Assembly: GCA_023423895.1 (NCBI GenBank)
Contig: JAFAER010000102.1
Coordinates: forward strand, 1 to 64,000
Direction of reading: 5' to 3'
Length of the DNA: 64,000 nucleotides
Source of the DNA: Pseudomonadota bacterium
Lineage (GTDB): Bacteria > Myxococcota_A > Polyangia > Polyangiales > Polyangiaceae
Position numbers and translations under genes: made by a program. The first letter of the stretch is position 1, and every line of letters starts with the position of its first letter. The notes under the pieces are model-generated. The model had not been told where the DNA came from and did no database searches. It worked only from the letters and a program-made list of their open reading frames with translations. Below, piece after piece: positions 46,410-55,530 of the stretch.

Positions 46410-47885
46410 GTGACTCATCCCCTGGGCGGAAAGACGTCGATCGCCATCGGCGTGATGCTCGTTCTCCTCGCCGTGCCGTACACGACGCCTCGCCTCGCCC
46501 GTTTGCGGGTGGCGCAGGCGCCTTGGGAGAAGCCGGACATCGCAGCGGACGCCGCGGAGCTCGCCGGAGCCGCCGGTGCAACGCCGGCGCCGGCGCCGAC
46601 CCAGGGAGAGACGGCGCTCGCCGCGTCGAAGAACGAGGCGACGGTGACGAACGCGCTCCCCGAGGGCCCGGCGTTCGCACAGCCGTCGGCGGCGAACATC
46701 GCAAAAGACAAGGGCTCGATCGCCATCGACGACCCGTCCGGCCGCGCGCTCGACGCCTTCTACGCGCGGCTCGCGAAGACGAAGAACAAGGAGCCGAGCG
46801 CGATCACCCGCATCCTCCACTACGGAGACAGCGTCCTGACGAGCGACTACGTCTCCGGGACGATGCGCCGGAAGATGCAGGCGGAGTTCGGCGACGCCGG
46901 CCACGGCTTCATCCTCATCGCGAAGCCGTGGGACTGGTACTTCCACAACGACGTCATCCAGGGCAACGGCGACGGCTGGACCTCGAGCCGCGTGACCGGT
47001 CCGTTCAACCGCGACCTCATGTACGGGATCGGCGGCGTCAGCTTCGTCGGCGCTCCAGGCGTGCACTCCTGGTACGGCACGTCGGCGGGACAGACGTACG
47101 GCAAGAAGGTCTCGCGCTTCGACGTCTATTACCTCGAGGCGCCGAACGGCGGCGAGATCGACCTCAAAGCCGGCGACAAGAGCGAGCGCTTCTCGACGAA
47201 GGGCGAGTCGAAGGTCTCCCGTGTGAAGTCCTTCTCCGTCCCCGACGGCGAGGCGAAGATGACGCTCAAGGTCGTCTCGGGCTCTCCGCGCCTCTTCGGC
47301 GTTGCCCTCGAGCGCGACGTACCCGGCGTCGTCTACGACTCGCTGGGCGCGAACGGCGGCCGGGGCGAGCTCCTCGGGGCGATGGACGCTGGCCACTGGA
47401 AGGAACAGATGGACCTGCGCGATCCGGCGCTCGTCATCCTCCACTACGGGACGAACGAGAGCGAGGTCGGCATGGCCAGCCGCGAGGCGTACGAGAAGAC
47501 GCTTCGCGCGCTCGTCGACAAGGTGAAAGGCGCAGCGCCGAAGGCGTCGGTGCTCATCGTCGCGCCGCTCGATCGCGCCGAGAAGAACGAGAAGACCGGC
47601 ACGATGCACACGAAGCCGGTCATCAAGAAGCTGGTCGAGTGCCAGAAGAAGGTCGCGGCCGAGGCTGGCGTCGGCTTCTGGAACACGTTCGAGGCGATGG
47701 GTGGCGAGAACTCGATGGCCACCTGGGTGAGGAAAGGGCTCGCCGGCAGCGACCTCACGCACCCGTCACCGCAAGGCGGCGAGATCCTCGGCGATCTCCT
47801 CTACAAGGCGCTCACGAGCGGCTTCGAGGCGTGGCAGGGATCGAAGCGCGGCGCCGCAGCCCCACCGCCGCCCGGCACGAACTGA
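46410..47885 (+). CDS. SGNH/GDSL-family periplasmic protein
   Basis: 491 residues from a GTG at 46410. One N-terminal TM or signal segment (SIAIGVMLVLLAVPY), an Ala/Pro linker to ~100, then the SGNH domain: block I HYGDSVLTSDY, block III HYGTNES and the catalytic Asp-His in GSDLTHPSPQGGE. DAGHGFILIAKPWDWYFHND is shared with its paralogue at 50760-52166. The fold and the neighbouring MBOAT suggest an AlgX/PatB-like O-acetyltransferase or esterase acting on an exported polysaccharide. Confidence 0.85.
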   Translation: MTHPLGGKTSIAIGVMLVLLAVPYTTPRLARLRVAQAPWEKPDIAADAAELAGAAGATPAPAPTQGETALAASKNEATVTNALPEGPAFAQPSAANIAKDKGSIAIDDPSGRALDAFYARLAKTKNKEPSAITRILHYGDSVLTSDYVSGTMRRKMQAEFGDAGHGFILIAKPWDWYFHNDVIQGNGDGWTSSRVTGPFNRDLMYGIGGVSFVGAPGVHSWYGTSAGQTYGKKVSRFDVYYLEAPNGGEIDLKAGDKSERFSTKGESKVSRVKSFSVPDGEAKMTLKVVSGSPRLFGVALERDVPGVVYDSLGANGGRGELLGAMDAGHWKEQMDLRDPALVILHYGTNESEVGMASREAYEKTLRALVDKVKGAAPKASVLIVAPLDRAEKNEKTGTMHTKPVIKKLVECQKKVAAEAGVGFWNTFEAMGGENSMATWVRKGLAGSDLTHPSPQGGEILGDLLYKALTSGFEAWQGSKRGAAAPPPPGTN

Positions 47886-48002
47886 CGAGCGGCTCGGGTC
47901 GCACACCGCTCGTCGGCGTCGGAGACGGGCGGATCGAGCAGCCCAGTTCATCGTGTAGCGTGGAGGTCTGGGGCGGCGGCGCTTCACCACCGAGGGGCTC
48001 AG

Positions 48003-48698
48003 ATGCGGATCCGGCGGCGCGCGAAGGGCGGAATCGTGGCGGTGATCATCGGCGCGCTCGGAGCGTGTACCGAGTTCGAGGCGGGCGACGAGCCGAGCAA
48101 CGCCGGAACCGACAGTGGCATTTCGGCTGCCGACGCGAAGGAGCCGTCCGACGCAGGCGGGGATGCCGGTGAGGATGCGGGTGGCGAGGACGTGCGCGTC
48201 GTCACGGATGCCGGTGACGACGCAGGTGCTTCCACGAACCTCCTCCCGAGCGGGTCGTTCGAGCTGGCCCTCTGCAGCGGGTGGGGCGGCCATCAGTCGA
48301 CCATCTCGAATGACGCGGTCGCGAGGAGTGGAGCGTCCTCGTGCCGCGTGTGCGCGAACGCTGGCGTGAGCAACTTCTCGCTCGACGACGGGATTCGCAC
48401 TCCCATCCCCGCGGTCCCTGGAACCTACAAGGCGGAGGCATGGGTACGCGCGAGCGACGAGAAGTCCGCCCCGAAGCGAGCCTTCCCGTTCCTCCGCCAG
48501 GCGGTTGCGACGCCGTTTCGGGCGATCAGCAACAGCCCGGGGGCAGAGGTCGAGATCACCAACACATGGCAGCGCGTGGAGGCCACTCTGGAGGTCACCT
48601 CCGGAGAAGGCGCTCTCAACTTCTACATCGCTGCAAACCCGACGAACGGCGGCGAGTGTTTCCTCGTCGACGACGCCCGGTTGTTTCGGACGAAATGA
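48003..48698 (+). CDS. Lipoprotein with carbohydrate-binding-like domain
   Basis: 231 residues. Lipobox GALGACTEF, a long Asp/Ala/Gly linker (SDAGGDAGEDAGGED), then a beta-sandwich of about 150 residues resembling CBM4/9-type modules: LLPSGSFELALCSGWGG, AVARSGASSCRVCA, GTYKAEAWVRASDE, TWQRVEATLEVT, ECFLVDDARLF. It probably sits on the cell surface and binds glycan. Confidence 0.75.
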   Translation: MRIRRRAKGGIVAVIIGALGACTEFEAGDEPSNAGTDSGISAADAKEPSDAGGDAGEDAGGEDVRVVTDAGDDAGASTNLLPSGSFELALCSGWGGHQSTISNDAVARSGASSCRVCANAGVSNFSLDDGIRTPIPAVPGTYKAEAWVRASDEKSAPKRAFPFLRQAVATPFRAISNSPGAEVEITNTWQRVEATLEVTSGEGALNFYIAANPTNGGECFLVDDARLFRTK

Positions 48699-48703
48699 GA
48701 TAG

Positions 48704-48729
48704 GCCTCGGGCCTCGGGCCTCGGGCCTC
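48704..48729. repeat. 7-bp tandem repeat GCCTCGG
   Basis: Three perfect copies at 48704-48724 and a partial fourth fill the gap between the stops of two convergent genes, the last bases overlapping the downstream stop region. Confidence 0.85.
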
Positions 48730-49960
48730 ACTCTTCCGGCGGAGCGGGCGGCTCCACTGGAGCCGGCGCCGGGCGGACGATCTCGAACGCCTTGGTCGAC
48801 TCGTTGCCCTTCGCGTCCCAGAGCGTCACCGACACATCGAGCTTCGTGATGGAGTCTGCGATGTCGAGGAAGCTCGCCTCGTCGTCGTGAACCACGCAGC
48901 GGCCGTTTTCGATCGCGAGGTTCGTGAGCGCGTAGCGGAAGATGCGGTTCGGGTTGTCGACGTCGGTGTTCGGCCAGCCGCCGCCGATCTGTCCCGCCGC
49001 CGAGCCGAAGTCGACGAGCTCGCGGGCGCGGAACGACGAGTCCGCGGCGATCGAGCTGTAGAGATCGTCGAGCTCACACTTCGCGTTCGACGCGAGGACG
49101 TTGCCGTCCTGGTCCGTGATGGTGAACCCGATCGCCGAAACCTCGAAGTTGCGGTTCGAATCGTCGTCGCGGTCTGCGGCCTGGACCACGATGTCGAGCT
49201 GCCCGGACGCGAGCCCGGCGAGCACCTGCCCCGTCGCGTCCGTCGGGTACACGCCGAAGGCTTCCGGCGCGACGGAGTCGTGGTAGCCGGGAAGGAGCGA
49301 CGCGGGGTTGAGCAGCTTCTGGTTCTCGCCGTCGACGAAGACGAGGCTCGTGTTCGCGAGACGCGAGGCATCGCCCGGCGTCGGCACCGGCGCGGGCGAA
49401 AGCTTGCCGATCACCGAGCCCTTCGTGACCGGCACCGGGTCGGTCGTGGTCAAAAGCGCGGGGGCCGCCTCGACGTGCATGAGCTGCGTGACGACGTGCG
49501 AGACCGGATCGTAAATCGCGACGATCGTGGCGTACGGATTCGTCACCTCGGAGATGCGATTGCCACTCCAGTCGAAGACCATCGCCAGGCCGTCGTGCGG
49601 GGCGACGACCTCCTTGGACACCGAAGAGTCCGTGCGCAACACGGCAAGACCCGTGTGGTAGTAGCCGTATTGCGCGTAGAGGATCGGCGTTCCGAAGCGA
49701 TTCAACGCCGACGTCTTCGTGTCGACGAGCGGCCACTCGGGCGCGAACACGGACAGGTCGACGTGCATGTCGAGCCCGCGCGCAGCGAAGCTCTCGGCGA
49801 TCTGACGGTAGACCGCCCCATCGTGCCCGACCTCGAACACGCCGCTGTTCGGGAGAAGGGCGCTCTCGCTCTCCTCGACATCTTCGCCCTGCCGCGCGCA
49901 CGCGGCCGACAGAGACAAGACGGACAGAGCGAAGGCGGTCAGTACCCGATGTCGGAGCAT
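48728..49960 (-). CDS. M23-like lipoprotein lacking metal ligands
   Basis: 410 residues. Lipobox SLSAACARQ. Residues ~95-220 follow the LytM/M23 peptidase fold: YYHTGLAVL, VVAPHDGLAMVFDW, YATIVAIYDPVSHVV, QLMHVEAAP and VTKGSVIGKL align with the usual HxGxD, apA-dG-V, YGN-V-I, Y-HL and GxxIG motifs. The Asp of HxGxD is Ala here and the final HxH is absent, so zinc binding is unlikely. A C-terminal beta-sandwich (LDVSVTLWDAKGN) ends in a Pro/Glu tail. Probably a regulatory or scaffold protein like EnvC or NlpD. Confidence 0.7.
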   Translation of the reverse strand: MLRHRVLTAFALSVLSLSAACARQGEDVEESESALLPNSGVFEVGHDGAVYRQIAESFAARGLDMHVDLSVFAPEWPLVDTKTSALNRFGTPILYAQYGYYHTGLAVLRTDSSVSKEVVAPHDGLAMVFDWSGNRISEVTNPYATIVAIYDPVSHVVTQLMHVEAAPALLTTTDPVPVTKGSVIGKLSPAPVPTPGDASRLANTSLVFVDGENQKLLNPASLLPGYHDSVAPEAFGVYPTDATGQVLAGLASGQLDIVVQAADRDDDSNRNFEVSAIGFTITDQDGNVLASNAKCELDDLYSSIAADSSFRARELVDFGSAAGQIGGGWPNTDVDNPNRIFRYALTNLAIENGRCVVHDDEASFLDIADSITKLDVSVTLWDAKGNESTKAFEIVRPAPAPVEPPAPPEE

Positions 49961-49966
49961 GGGCGC

Positions 49967-49994
49967 CGTATAGCAAGCACTGCTGTTCGAGCAA
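49967..49994 (-). promoter_or_regulatory. Possible promoter of the M23-like gene
   Basis: On the minus strand TTGCTC (49989-49994), 16-nt spacer, TATACG (49967-49972), then 6 nt and ATG at 49960. A moderate sigma-70-like match, again very close to the start codon. Confidence 0.35.
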
Positions 49995-50137
49995 GGAACG
50001 GCCGGTCGAAATCAAGATCACGCGCGCGATGCGGACGACAGCCCTCAACCGGCAATCCAAGTGTGCGAGAGCTCGTCGGCGCGGAGGCCGCCACTGAGGC
50101 AATTGTGACTCAGGTGCCTGGCGGGTATCGTAAGAAC

Positions 50138-50731
50138 GTGGCGAGCACGAGACCTCCGGGTCGCAACTCCAAGCGCTCCTCGATCGTTCCACCCGAGTCG
50201 AAGTCGAACCCGCCGCCAAGACGTGCCTCCAAAGCACCTCCGGCTCGGAAGTCGATCGAGCTGCCCGTGCGGCTCGAAGCGGACGCCGGCGATGCGAGCG
50301 CGAAGAGCCGCGCGTCGAAGCGACCGCCGTTCCGGCCGACGATGGAGGTTCAGATGTCGTGGCTCGAGACGGACGAAGCTCCGGTCGAGCCCGCGCCTTC
50401 CGACACGGCGGCGCCGTCCTCACGCAGGAGGCCGCCGCGCCTCCCCGGAGCATCGCGGACGCTCCCGCCGATGCCCGTGATCCCGTCGACGGCCAGCGCG
50501 CCGCCGCCGCCGATGCCTCCACGTCGGACGACGATGGAAGTCGACATGAGCTGGCTCGAGTTCGTCGACGACAAACATGCTCTCGCAGCAGGCGCAGCCA
50601 AGGGCGCGGAGGAGAGACGCGCTTCGGAGCGGCCGGCCCGCCGTCCGAGCACGCAGCCGCCCGCACGCACGATCGAGAAGATCGTCGAGCCCCGGAAGAA
50701 GCGCGGAAAGCCGCTCCCGCGAGAAGACTGA
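50138..50731 (+). CDS. Disordered Pro/Arg/Ser-rich protein with duplicated TMEVxMSWLE motif
   Basis: 197 residues from a GTG at 50138; no better start is visible. Almost the whole chain is low-complexity Pro, Arg, Ser and Ala and should be unfolded, with no signal or TM helix. The exception is a motif that occurs twice: TMEVQMSWLETDE near residue 69 and TMEVDMSWLEFVDD near 130, about 60 residues apart and both preceded by an Arg/Pro-rich stretch. This looks like a pair of short linear interaction motifs. Function unknown. It converges with the SGNH gene. Confidence 0.6.
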   Translation: MASTRPPGRNSKRSSIVPPESKSNPPPRRASKAPPARKSIELPVRLEADAGDASAKSRASKRPPFRPTMEVQMSWLETDEAPVEPAPSDTAAPSSRRRPPRLPGASRTLPPMPVIPSTASAPPPPMPPRRTTMEVDMSWLEFVDDKHALAAGAAKGAEERRASERPARRPSTQPPARTIEKIVEPRKKRGKPLPRED

Positions 50732-50759
50732 GGCGAGCGCGTTCGGCGAGACGCCCGTC

Positions 50760-52166
50760 TCAGGGCGAATCGAACGCGTCGGGCGTCGGCGGAAGCGTCG
50801 ACGGGACGACGTCTTGCATCGAGGGGACGTCGCGTGGCGTGCTCGACGGAAGGCCGTTGTTGCGTCGCCAGCCGGCATACGCTCGCATCACATCGGACGC
50901 GAACGAGCTGCCGAGCTGCACGTAGCCGTCTTTCGTGAGGTGCACGCGATCCTTTTGCGCGCGCGGCGGGTCTTCCACGGCCCACGCGGCGATCGCGCCG
51001 TCGCCGCCCATGGCGGCGAGCTGGTCGTAGAACGCGCAGCCCGCCGCCTCGGCGACGCGCCGCTGCACGGCGATGATCTCGGCGATCTTCGGCGCCGTCA
51101 CCCACCCGTCTTTCGTGTCGATGGCTCTGTCGGGCGGACCGAGGAGCAAGCACGATGCGCTCGGGACGGCGCGCGCGATGCGTCCGAGCGCGTCGACCAG
51201 ATGACGCTCGTACACGTGTTGCGGCATCTCCGTGTCGACCGACTCGTTCGTGCCGTAGGCGAGCACGACGAGCGACGGCGCACGGTGCCGGAGCTGCTCG
51301 GCCCAGTGCTGCTCGTTCCACGAGAGCAGCGATGTCGTCACGCGCGCGCCGTTGATGCCGAGCGCGTCGACGATCACCCCGTGCTGCCCGCGATCGAGCG
51401 ACATGCCGTAGACCCGGACGTCACCGTCGCCCACGGCGCGCACCTCGAGCTGATGGGCCGAGGACTCGACCACGTCGAACGCGCGGTACGCCGAGACCGT
51501 TCTTTCACCTCGCGTCGAGACCCGGACGACACGCACGCCGTCGACGAAGACGTCGAACGCGCCGCCGCTCGGCTGCTCGAGATAGGCGAGCTCCGCGCGC
51601 GACGTCCTGGTGGTGACGTCGGTCCAGGCGCGGGCGCCCCGCTGGCGCGTGAACAGGCCGATGCCCGAGAGCCCATAGAGGCCGTCGCCCGTGAGCTTTC
51701 CGCGCTCGAGCCTTCCCTTCTCCGGAGCCCACTCGGTCGACATGCCGACGCGCACGCCGTCCTGCAGCCAACGTTTCCAGGGCCTTCCGATCGCCACGAA
51801 CCCGCGGCCGCCATCGCCGAAGCGCGTCTGGAGCGCGCGCCTGACGGCGGCGGTCTGGATGTCCGCTGCCGTGTGCGAGTCGCCGAATTGCGTGATGCGG
51901 ACGTCGTCCTGAGCCTGCCCCGACTCGAGGCGAGCGAGGGCCTCGAAGAAGCGCCGCAACGCCGCCGGCCGTTCGAGCGCGCCGACCGCGGACGCGCCGC
52001 CCTTCTTCTGGACGATGTCGGCGGGCGTCGTCGCGATCGCACGTTCGGTGCCCGTCGTCGCGCTCGCGGCGAGCCCATCGAGCGCGGAGGCTCCTTTTGG
52101 CTTCGCAACGGCCTCGCCACAGGCGAGCGCCGGCAAAATCGCGAGGACGGGGGCAAGGCGGCGCAC
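50760..52166 (-). CDS. Secreted SGNH-family protein, paralogue of 46410-47885
   Basis: 468 residues from GTG at 52166, preceded by GGAAGGA; a GTG at 52196 is an alternative. Signal peptide ends near GEAVA-KPKG. SGNH motifs: QFGDSHTAADIQ, AYGTNESVD, and DRVHLTKDGY for the catalytic Asp-His. FGDGGRGFVAIGRPWKRWLQDG mirrors the other SGNH protein. With the MBOAT at 44028 it fits a polysaccharide O-acetylation system. It is divergent from the 52224 gene. Confidence 0.85.
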   Translation of the reverse strand: MRRLAPVLAILPALACGEAVAKPKGASALDGLAASATTGTERAIATTPADIVQKKGGASAVGALERPAALRRFFEALARLESGQAQDDVRITQFGDSHTAADIQTAAVRRALQTRFGDGGRGFVAIGRPWKRWLQDGVRVGMSTEWAPEKGRLERGKLTGDGLYGLSGIGLFTRQRGARAWTDVTTRTSRAELAYLEQPSGGAFDVFVDGVRVVRVSTRGERTVSAYRAFDVVESSAHQLEVRAVGDGDVRVYGMSLDRGQHGVIVDALGINGARVTTSLLSWNEQHWAEQLRHRAPSLVVLAYGTNESVDTEMPQHVYERHLVDALGRIARAVPSASCLLLGPPDRAIDTKDGWVTAPKIAEIIAVQRRVAEAAGCAFYDQLAAMGGDGAIAAWAVEDPPRAQKDRVHLTKDGYVQLGSSFASDVMRAYAGWRRNNGLPSSTPRDVPSMQDVVPSTLPPTPDAFDSP

Positions 52167-52223
52167 GACACTCCATCCTTCCACAACGATGCGCACGGGC
52201 AAAAGTTTGTTTAGCGTGACGTC

Positions 52224-52853
52224 GTGGAGGACGAAAACCCGCCGCGGGGCTCGTCGCCGTCGTCGCCGCCGCCGCGCAGGAACGAGGCGGCCGGCGAGGA
52301 TGGCAGTGGCAGCGTCAAACGCGCCTCCGTCTTTCCGTCGATCGCACCCCCGCCGGGACCGAATTACCGCATCGTCTTCGGGCTCTTGTGGGTGGCCGTC
52401 CAGACGGTCCTCATCGCCACGGCCGGCCGCCGGGCGGACGGGGCGTTCGGGTTCCGGATGTTCAACGAGTCGTCGACGGTCCACATCGCGCTCTTCCGTG
52501 AAGTGAGCGCTGCCGACGGCGGGCTCAGGCGCATCCACGTCGACGACGGCGTCTGGACGTCGCGCGGCAGCGACGGGGCCCGTCATCGCTCGAGCTGGTA
52601 CGAGCGCGTCCCGACACCGTTCTGGGTCTTCGACCGCGAGATGCACGCGTCGTACGGCGCAGACGCTCAGCTGTTCCGCCTCCAGCGCGCGCTCGACGAC
52701 GTCGCGCTCCACCTCCCCGCTTCCGAAGACGCCGAGACGCGGCGGCTCGCGCTCGACGTGCTCGTCCGGCGAAACGGCCGCGAGCCCGTCATGGTTCGCC
52801 TCACGAGCGCCGAGCGAGCCGTGCCTGCGGACGCCGACGGCGGAGGGCCCTGA
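52224..52853 (+). CDS. Single-TM hypothetical protein upstream of HTTM gene
   Basis: 209 residues. A Pro/Ser-rich N-terminus (to ~48), one TM helix (IVFGLLWVAVQTVLIATA), and about 130 residues outside the membrane with FGFRMFNESSTVHIALFREV and WYERVPTPFWVFDREMHA. It ends 10 nt before the likely start of the HTTM gene, so the two probably work together. No family recognised. Confidence 0.7.
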   Translation: MEDENPPRGSSPSSPPPRRNEAAGEDGSGSVKRASVFPSIAPPPGPNYRIVFGLLWVAVQTVLIATAGRRADGAFGFRMFNESSTVHIALFREVSAADGGLRRIHVDDGVWTSRGSDGARHRSSWYERVPTPFWVFDREMHASYGADAQLFRLQRALDDVALHLPASEDAETRRLALDVLVRRNGREPVMVRLTSAERAVPADADGGGP

Positions 52854-52863
52854 GGTGATCGCC

Positions 52864-53955
52864 ATGTTGACCCGCTTCCGCGACGAGCTCGAGGACGGAT
52901 ACGTCCTCGGCCCCGTCCGCGCGTCGATCGGCGCGCTGCTCGGATGGCACGCGCTCTCGGCCGCGGAAGAGCTCGCGAAGGTCGGGTACTTCGGGGCCAC
53001 CTTTCACATCCCGATGATCCCCGAGTGGCTGGTTCCAGCGCCGCGCGTGTATGCGCTGGTCCTCGCAGCTCGGGTCTGTCTCGCCGTGATGGTGGCCATC
53101 GGCGTGTGGGCGCGCCCCGCGCTCGCCGCGAGCGCGATCCTCGGGGTCTGGATCCTCCTCTGCGACAACAACCAGTTTCATCACAACCGTTATTCCCTCT
53201 ACTGCTACGCGTTCCTTCTCTCGCTGACGCCGTGCGATCGCGCCTGGCGCGCGGCCGAGCCCGCCGTGCCCGTACCGCGCTGGGGACCATGGTGGGGCGT
53301 TCGCCTTCTGCAGCTGCAGGTCTCTCTCGTGTACCTCGCGTCCGGCGGCTCGAAGCTGGTCGATCCCGACTGGCGTAACGGGCTCGTCCTCGCCGATCGA
53401 ATCGCACGTTACGGGCACATCGCGATCGAGAAGGGCATCCCGCCGGCTGTCATCGAGACGCTCGCGAGCGGCGATGTAGCGAGCGCAACGGCGAAGCTCG
53501 CGATCTCGACGGAGCTCGTCCTCTGCGTCGCCTTGTGGCTCCGACCGACCCGCGTCATCGCGCTGTGGTGGGGCGTCTGGTTTCACATCGCGATCCAGGC
53601 GACGTCGAAGGTGGAGACGTTCAGCGTCCTCGCCCTCACGCTCTACGGCGTGTTCGTCACGCCGGACTACCGCGCGCGCAAGCTGCGGTTCGATCCGTCG
53701 CGGTTCTGGGGGAAGCTCGCAGGCGTGCTCGTGCCGATGCTCGACTGGTTCGGGCGCTTCGAGGTGCAACCCTGGGAGCCGGACGATCAGCGCGGACACT
53801 CCGTCGTCGTCGTGCGCCGCGACGGCAACCGCACCACGGGCATCCGCGCGTTCGCGATGCTGACACGCTGCTTGCCGCTCCTGTTCCTCCTCTGGGCGCC
53901 CGTCGCGCTGGTCGCGAGCTTCACGCGCAAAGGCGACCTCACGACGGGCGGCTGA
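52864..53955 (+). CDS. HTTM-domain membrane protein (gamma-carboxylase-like)
   Basis: 363 residues from ATG at 52864, six bases after GAGGTG; a GTG at 52855 is the other choice. Multiple TM helices with HTTM-family features: FGATFHIPMIPEW, CDNNQFHHNRYSLYCYAFLL, QLQVSLVYLASGGSKL and WWGVWFHIAIQ. The fold is that of vitamin K-dependent gamma-carboxylase, but bacterial members are of unknown activity; the C-terminal soluble domain of the animal enzyme is replaced by ~100 residues. Partner candidate: the protein at 52224. Confidence 0.82.
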   Translation: MLTRFRDELEDGYVLGPVRASIGALLGWHALSAAEELAKVGYFGATFHIPMIPEWLVPAPRVYALVLAARVCLAVMVAIGVWARPALAASAILGVWILLCDNNQFHHNRYSLYCYAFLLSLTPCDRAWRAAEPAVPVPRWGPWWGVRLLQLQVSLVYLASGGSKLVDPDWRNGLVLADRIARYGHIAIEKGIPPAVIETLASGDVASATAKLAISTELVLCVALWLRPTRVIALWWGVWFHIAIQATSKVETFSVLALTLYGVFVTPDYRARKLRFDPSRFWGKLAGVLVPMLDWFGRFEVQPWEPDDQRGHSVVVVRRDGNRTTGIRAFAMLTRCLPLLFLLWAPVALVASFTRKGDLTTGG

Positions 53956-53975
53956 CGTCGGCGCGCGGTCCGCGT

Positions 53976-55418
53976 TCAGGACGCCTCGGCGACGAGCCGT
54001 TCGATCGCCGCGACGAGCCCGTCGGAAGCGACCAGCTTGCGCGCAGGGCCGGTCACGTCCGCGTCGATTCGACGGAGCTCCTCCGGGAGCTCCGCGATCG
54101 CGTCGCGAGCGTGTGCGCGGGCGGCGGCGAGATCGGCGCGCGCATCGGTGTCGTTCACCGGCGCTTCGCCGCGCCAGACGGGCTGGAGCACCGCTCGGCC
54201 TCCCGATGGGGCCTTCTCACTCGCGAGAGCCACGAGATCGTGATCGGAATAACGCCAGACCTGGAGCTCGCCCGGCAACGTCGCCTTTCCGGTGCCTCTC
54301 GCGACCTTCATCGTGATGCAGCCGTAGCCGTTCACGACGAGCTTGCCGACGGCACCGATGCCCGTCGCCGAGTCGGGCGAACAGACGATGTTCTCGCCCA
54401 CGCCGAAGCCGTCGGCGACGTCGCGTAGCTCGGCGACCCGGTGCTCGTCGAGCGCGTCCGAGACGTAGATCTTCGTGTCCGGGGAACCGAGCTCCGCGAG
54501 CAACCTGCGCGCGTGCGCGACCGATTCGGGCGTGACGTTCGAGTCGAGGCGGATCGCGCCGAGCTTCCCGCCGGGACGCTTCGTCGTCGCCTCGACGGCA
54601 TGCCGGATGCCGCGCTCGGTGTCGTACGTGTCGACGAGCATCGTCGTCGGCACGGCGGCGAAGGTATGCGCGTAGGCCTCGAAGAACCCCCGCTCGCTGT
54701 CGGCCCGCGAGACCCCGGGACGCTCGGCCGCCTGGATCGCGAAGTGGTCCATCGTGCCGGTCGTCGTGATCCCCCAGCGTGCGAAGGCGGCGACGTTCGA
54801 CGTCGATGCGACTCCGGCGACCCAAGCGGCCCATGCCGCATCGAGCGCCGCCGCGGGATGCGTCCGGCGCTGACCGAACTCCATCACGCTCTTGCCGCCG
54901 GCCGCGAGCACGACCCGCGCGGCCTTCGAAGCGACCATCGACATGTGATTGATGAACCCGAGCCACGGCGTCTCGATGAGCTTCGCGCGCAGCAGATCCG
55001 TCTTCACCTGGAGCAGCGGCGTGTAGATCGCCATCGGCGCGCCGCCGACGACGAGCGGCGAGCCGTCCGTGCGCGACGCCGGACCGGCGAATGCGACCGA
55101 GCCTTCGGGCATCGCGTCGATCGAGCCCGAGAACCCGCGCAGCGTGCGGAGCTTCTCCATCACGGCAGGTCGAGCGGCAAGCGCGGGTCCGATCGCGGAG
55201 TGCGACGCGAGCGCGTCGAGCTCGTTCGGGTCGAGCGACATCTGTCCGGCGTGCTCGACGATGCGCCGCAGCCCCGAGAAGAGGACGAAGCGCCGGTGCC
55301 TCGGCATCTTCCGGAAGAAGAACGACATCATCACTTCCTGCTCGAGCCGGCCCTCGTCGGCGTGGGTCAGGAGGGTCGTGAGCTGGTACGCGTCGATGCC
55401 GAGCGTCGGGAGCGACAT
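53976..55418 (-). CDS. pncB: Nicotinate phosphoribosyltransferase
   Basis: 480 residues. Converts nicotinate and PRPP to nicotinate mononucleotide in NAD salvage. Motifs: DAYQLTTLLTH near the start, FFFRKMPRHRRFVLFSGL, MEFGQRRTHPAAALDAAWAA, GITTTGTMDHFAIQ (the histidine that is phosphorylated in the family), LVDTYDTERGI and IRLDSNVTPES. The length is typical. It converges with the HTTM gene and has no other NAD gene nearby. Confidence 0.93.
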   Translation of the reverse strand: MSLPTLGIDAYQLTTLLTHADEGRLEQEVMMSFFFRKMPRHRRFVLFSGLRRIVEHAGQMSLDPNELDALASHSAIGPALAARPAVMEKLRTLRGFSGSIDAMPEGSVAFAGPASRTDGSPLVVGGAPMAIYTPLLQVKTDLLRAKLIETPWLGFINHMSMVASKAARVVLAAGGKSVMEFGQRRTHPAAALDAAWAAWVAGVASTSNVAAFARWGITTTGTMDHFAIQAAERPGVSRADSERGFFEAYAHTFAAVPTTMLVDTYDTERGIRHAVEATTKRPGGKLGAIRLDSNVTPESVAHARRLLAELGSPDTKIYVSDALDEHRVAELRDVADGFGVGENIVCSPDSATGIGAVGKLVVNGYGCITMKVARGTGKATLPGELQVWRYSDHDLVALASEKAPSGGRAVLQPVWRGEAPVNDTDARADLAAARAHARDAIAELPEELRRIDADVTGPARKLVASDGLVAAIERLVAEAS

Positions 55419-55530
55419 GGGCGGGTCATCCTATGCCCGCAACATGGGGCGCCCCAGATAAAGTGTCAACCACTCTATCCGAGCGCTCCTCCTGAACAAG
55501 CACGTCCGCGGCCAGGGCTGGCCGCTCCCC

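Noticed and set aside
48366..48373. A third GTGAGCAA box inside a lipoprotein gene
   Set aside because: It is within a coding region and has no CCCATT box 14 nt downstream.
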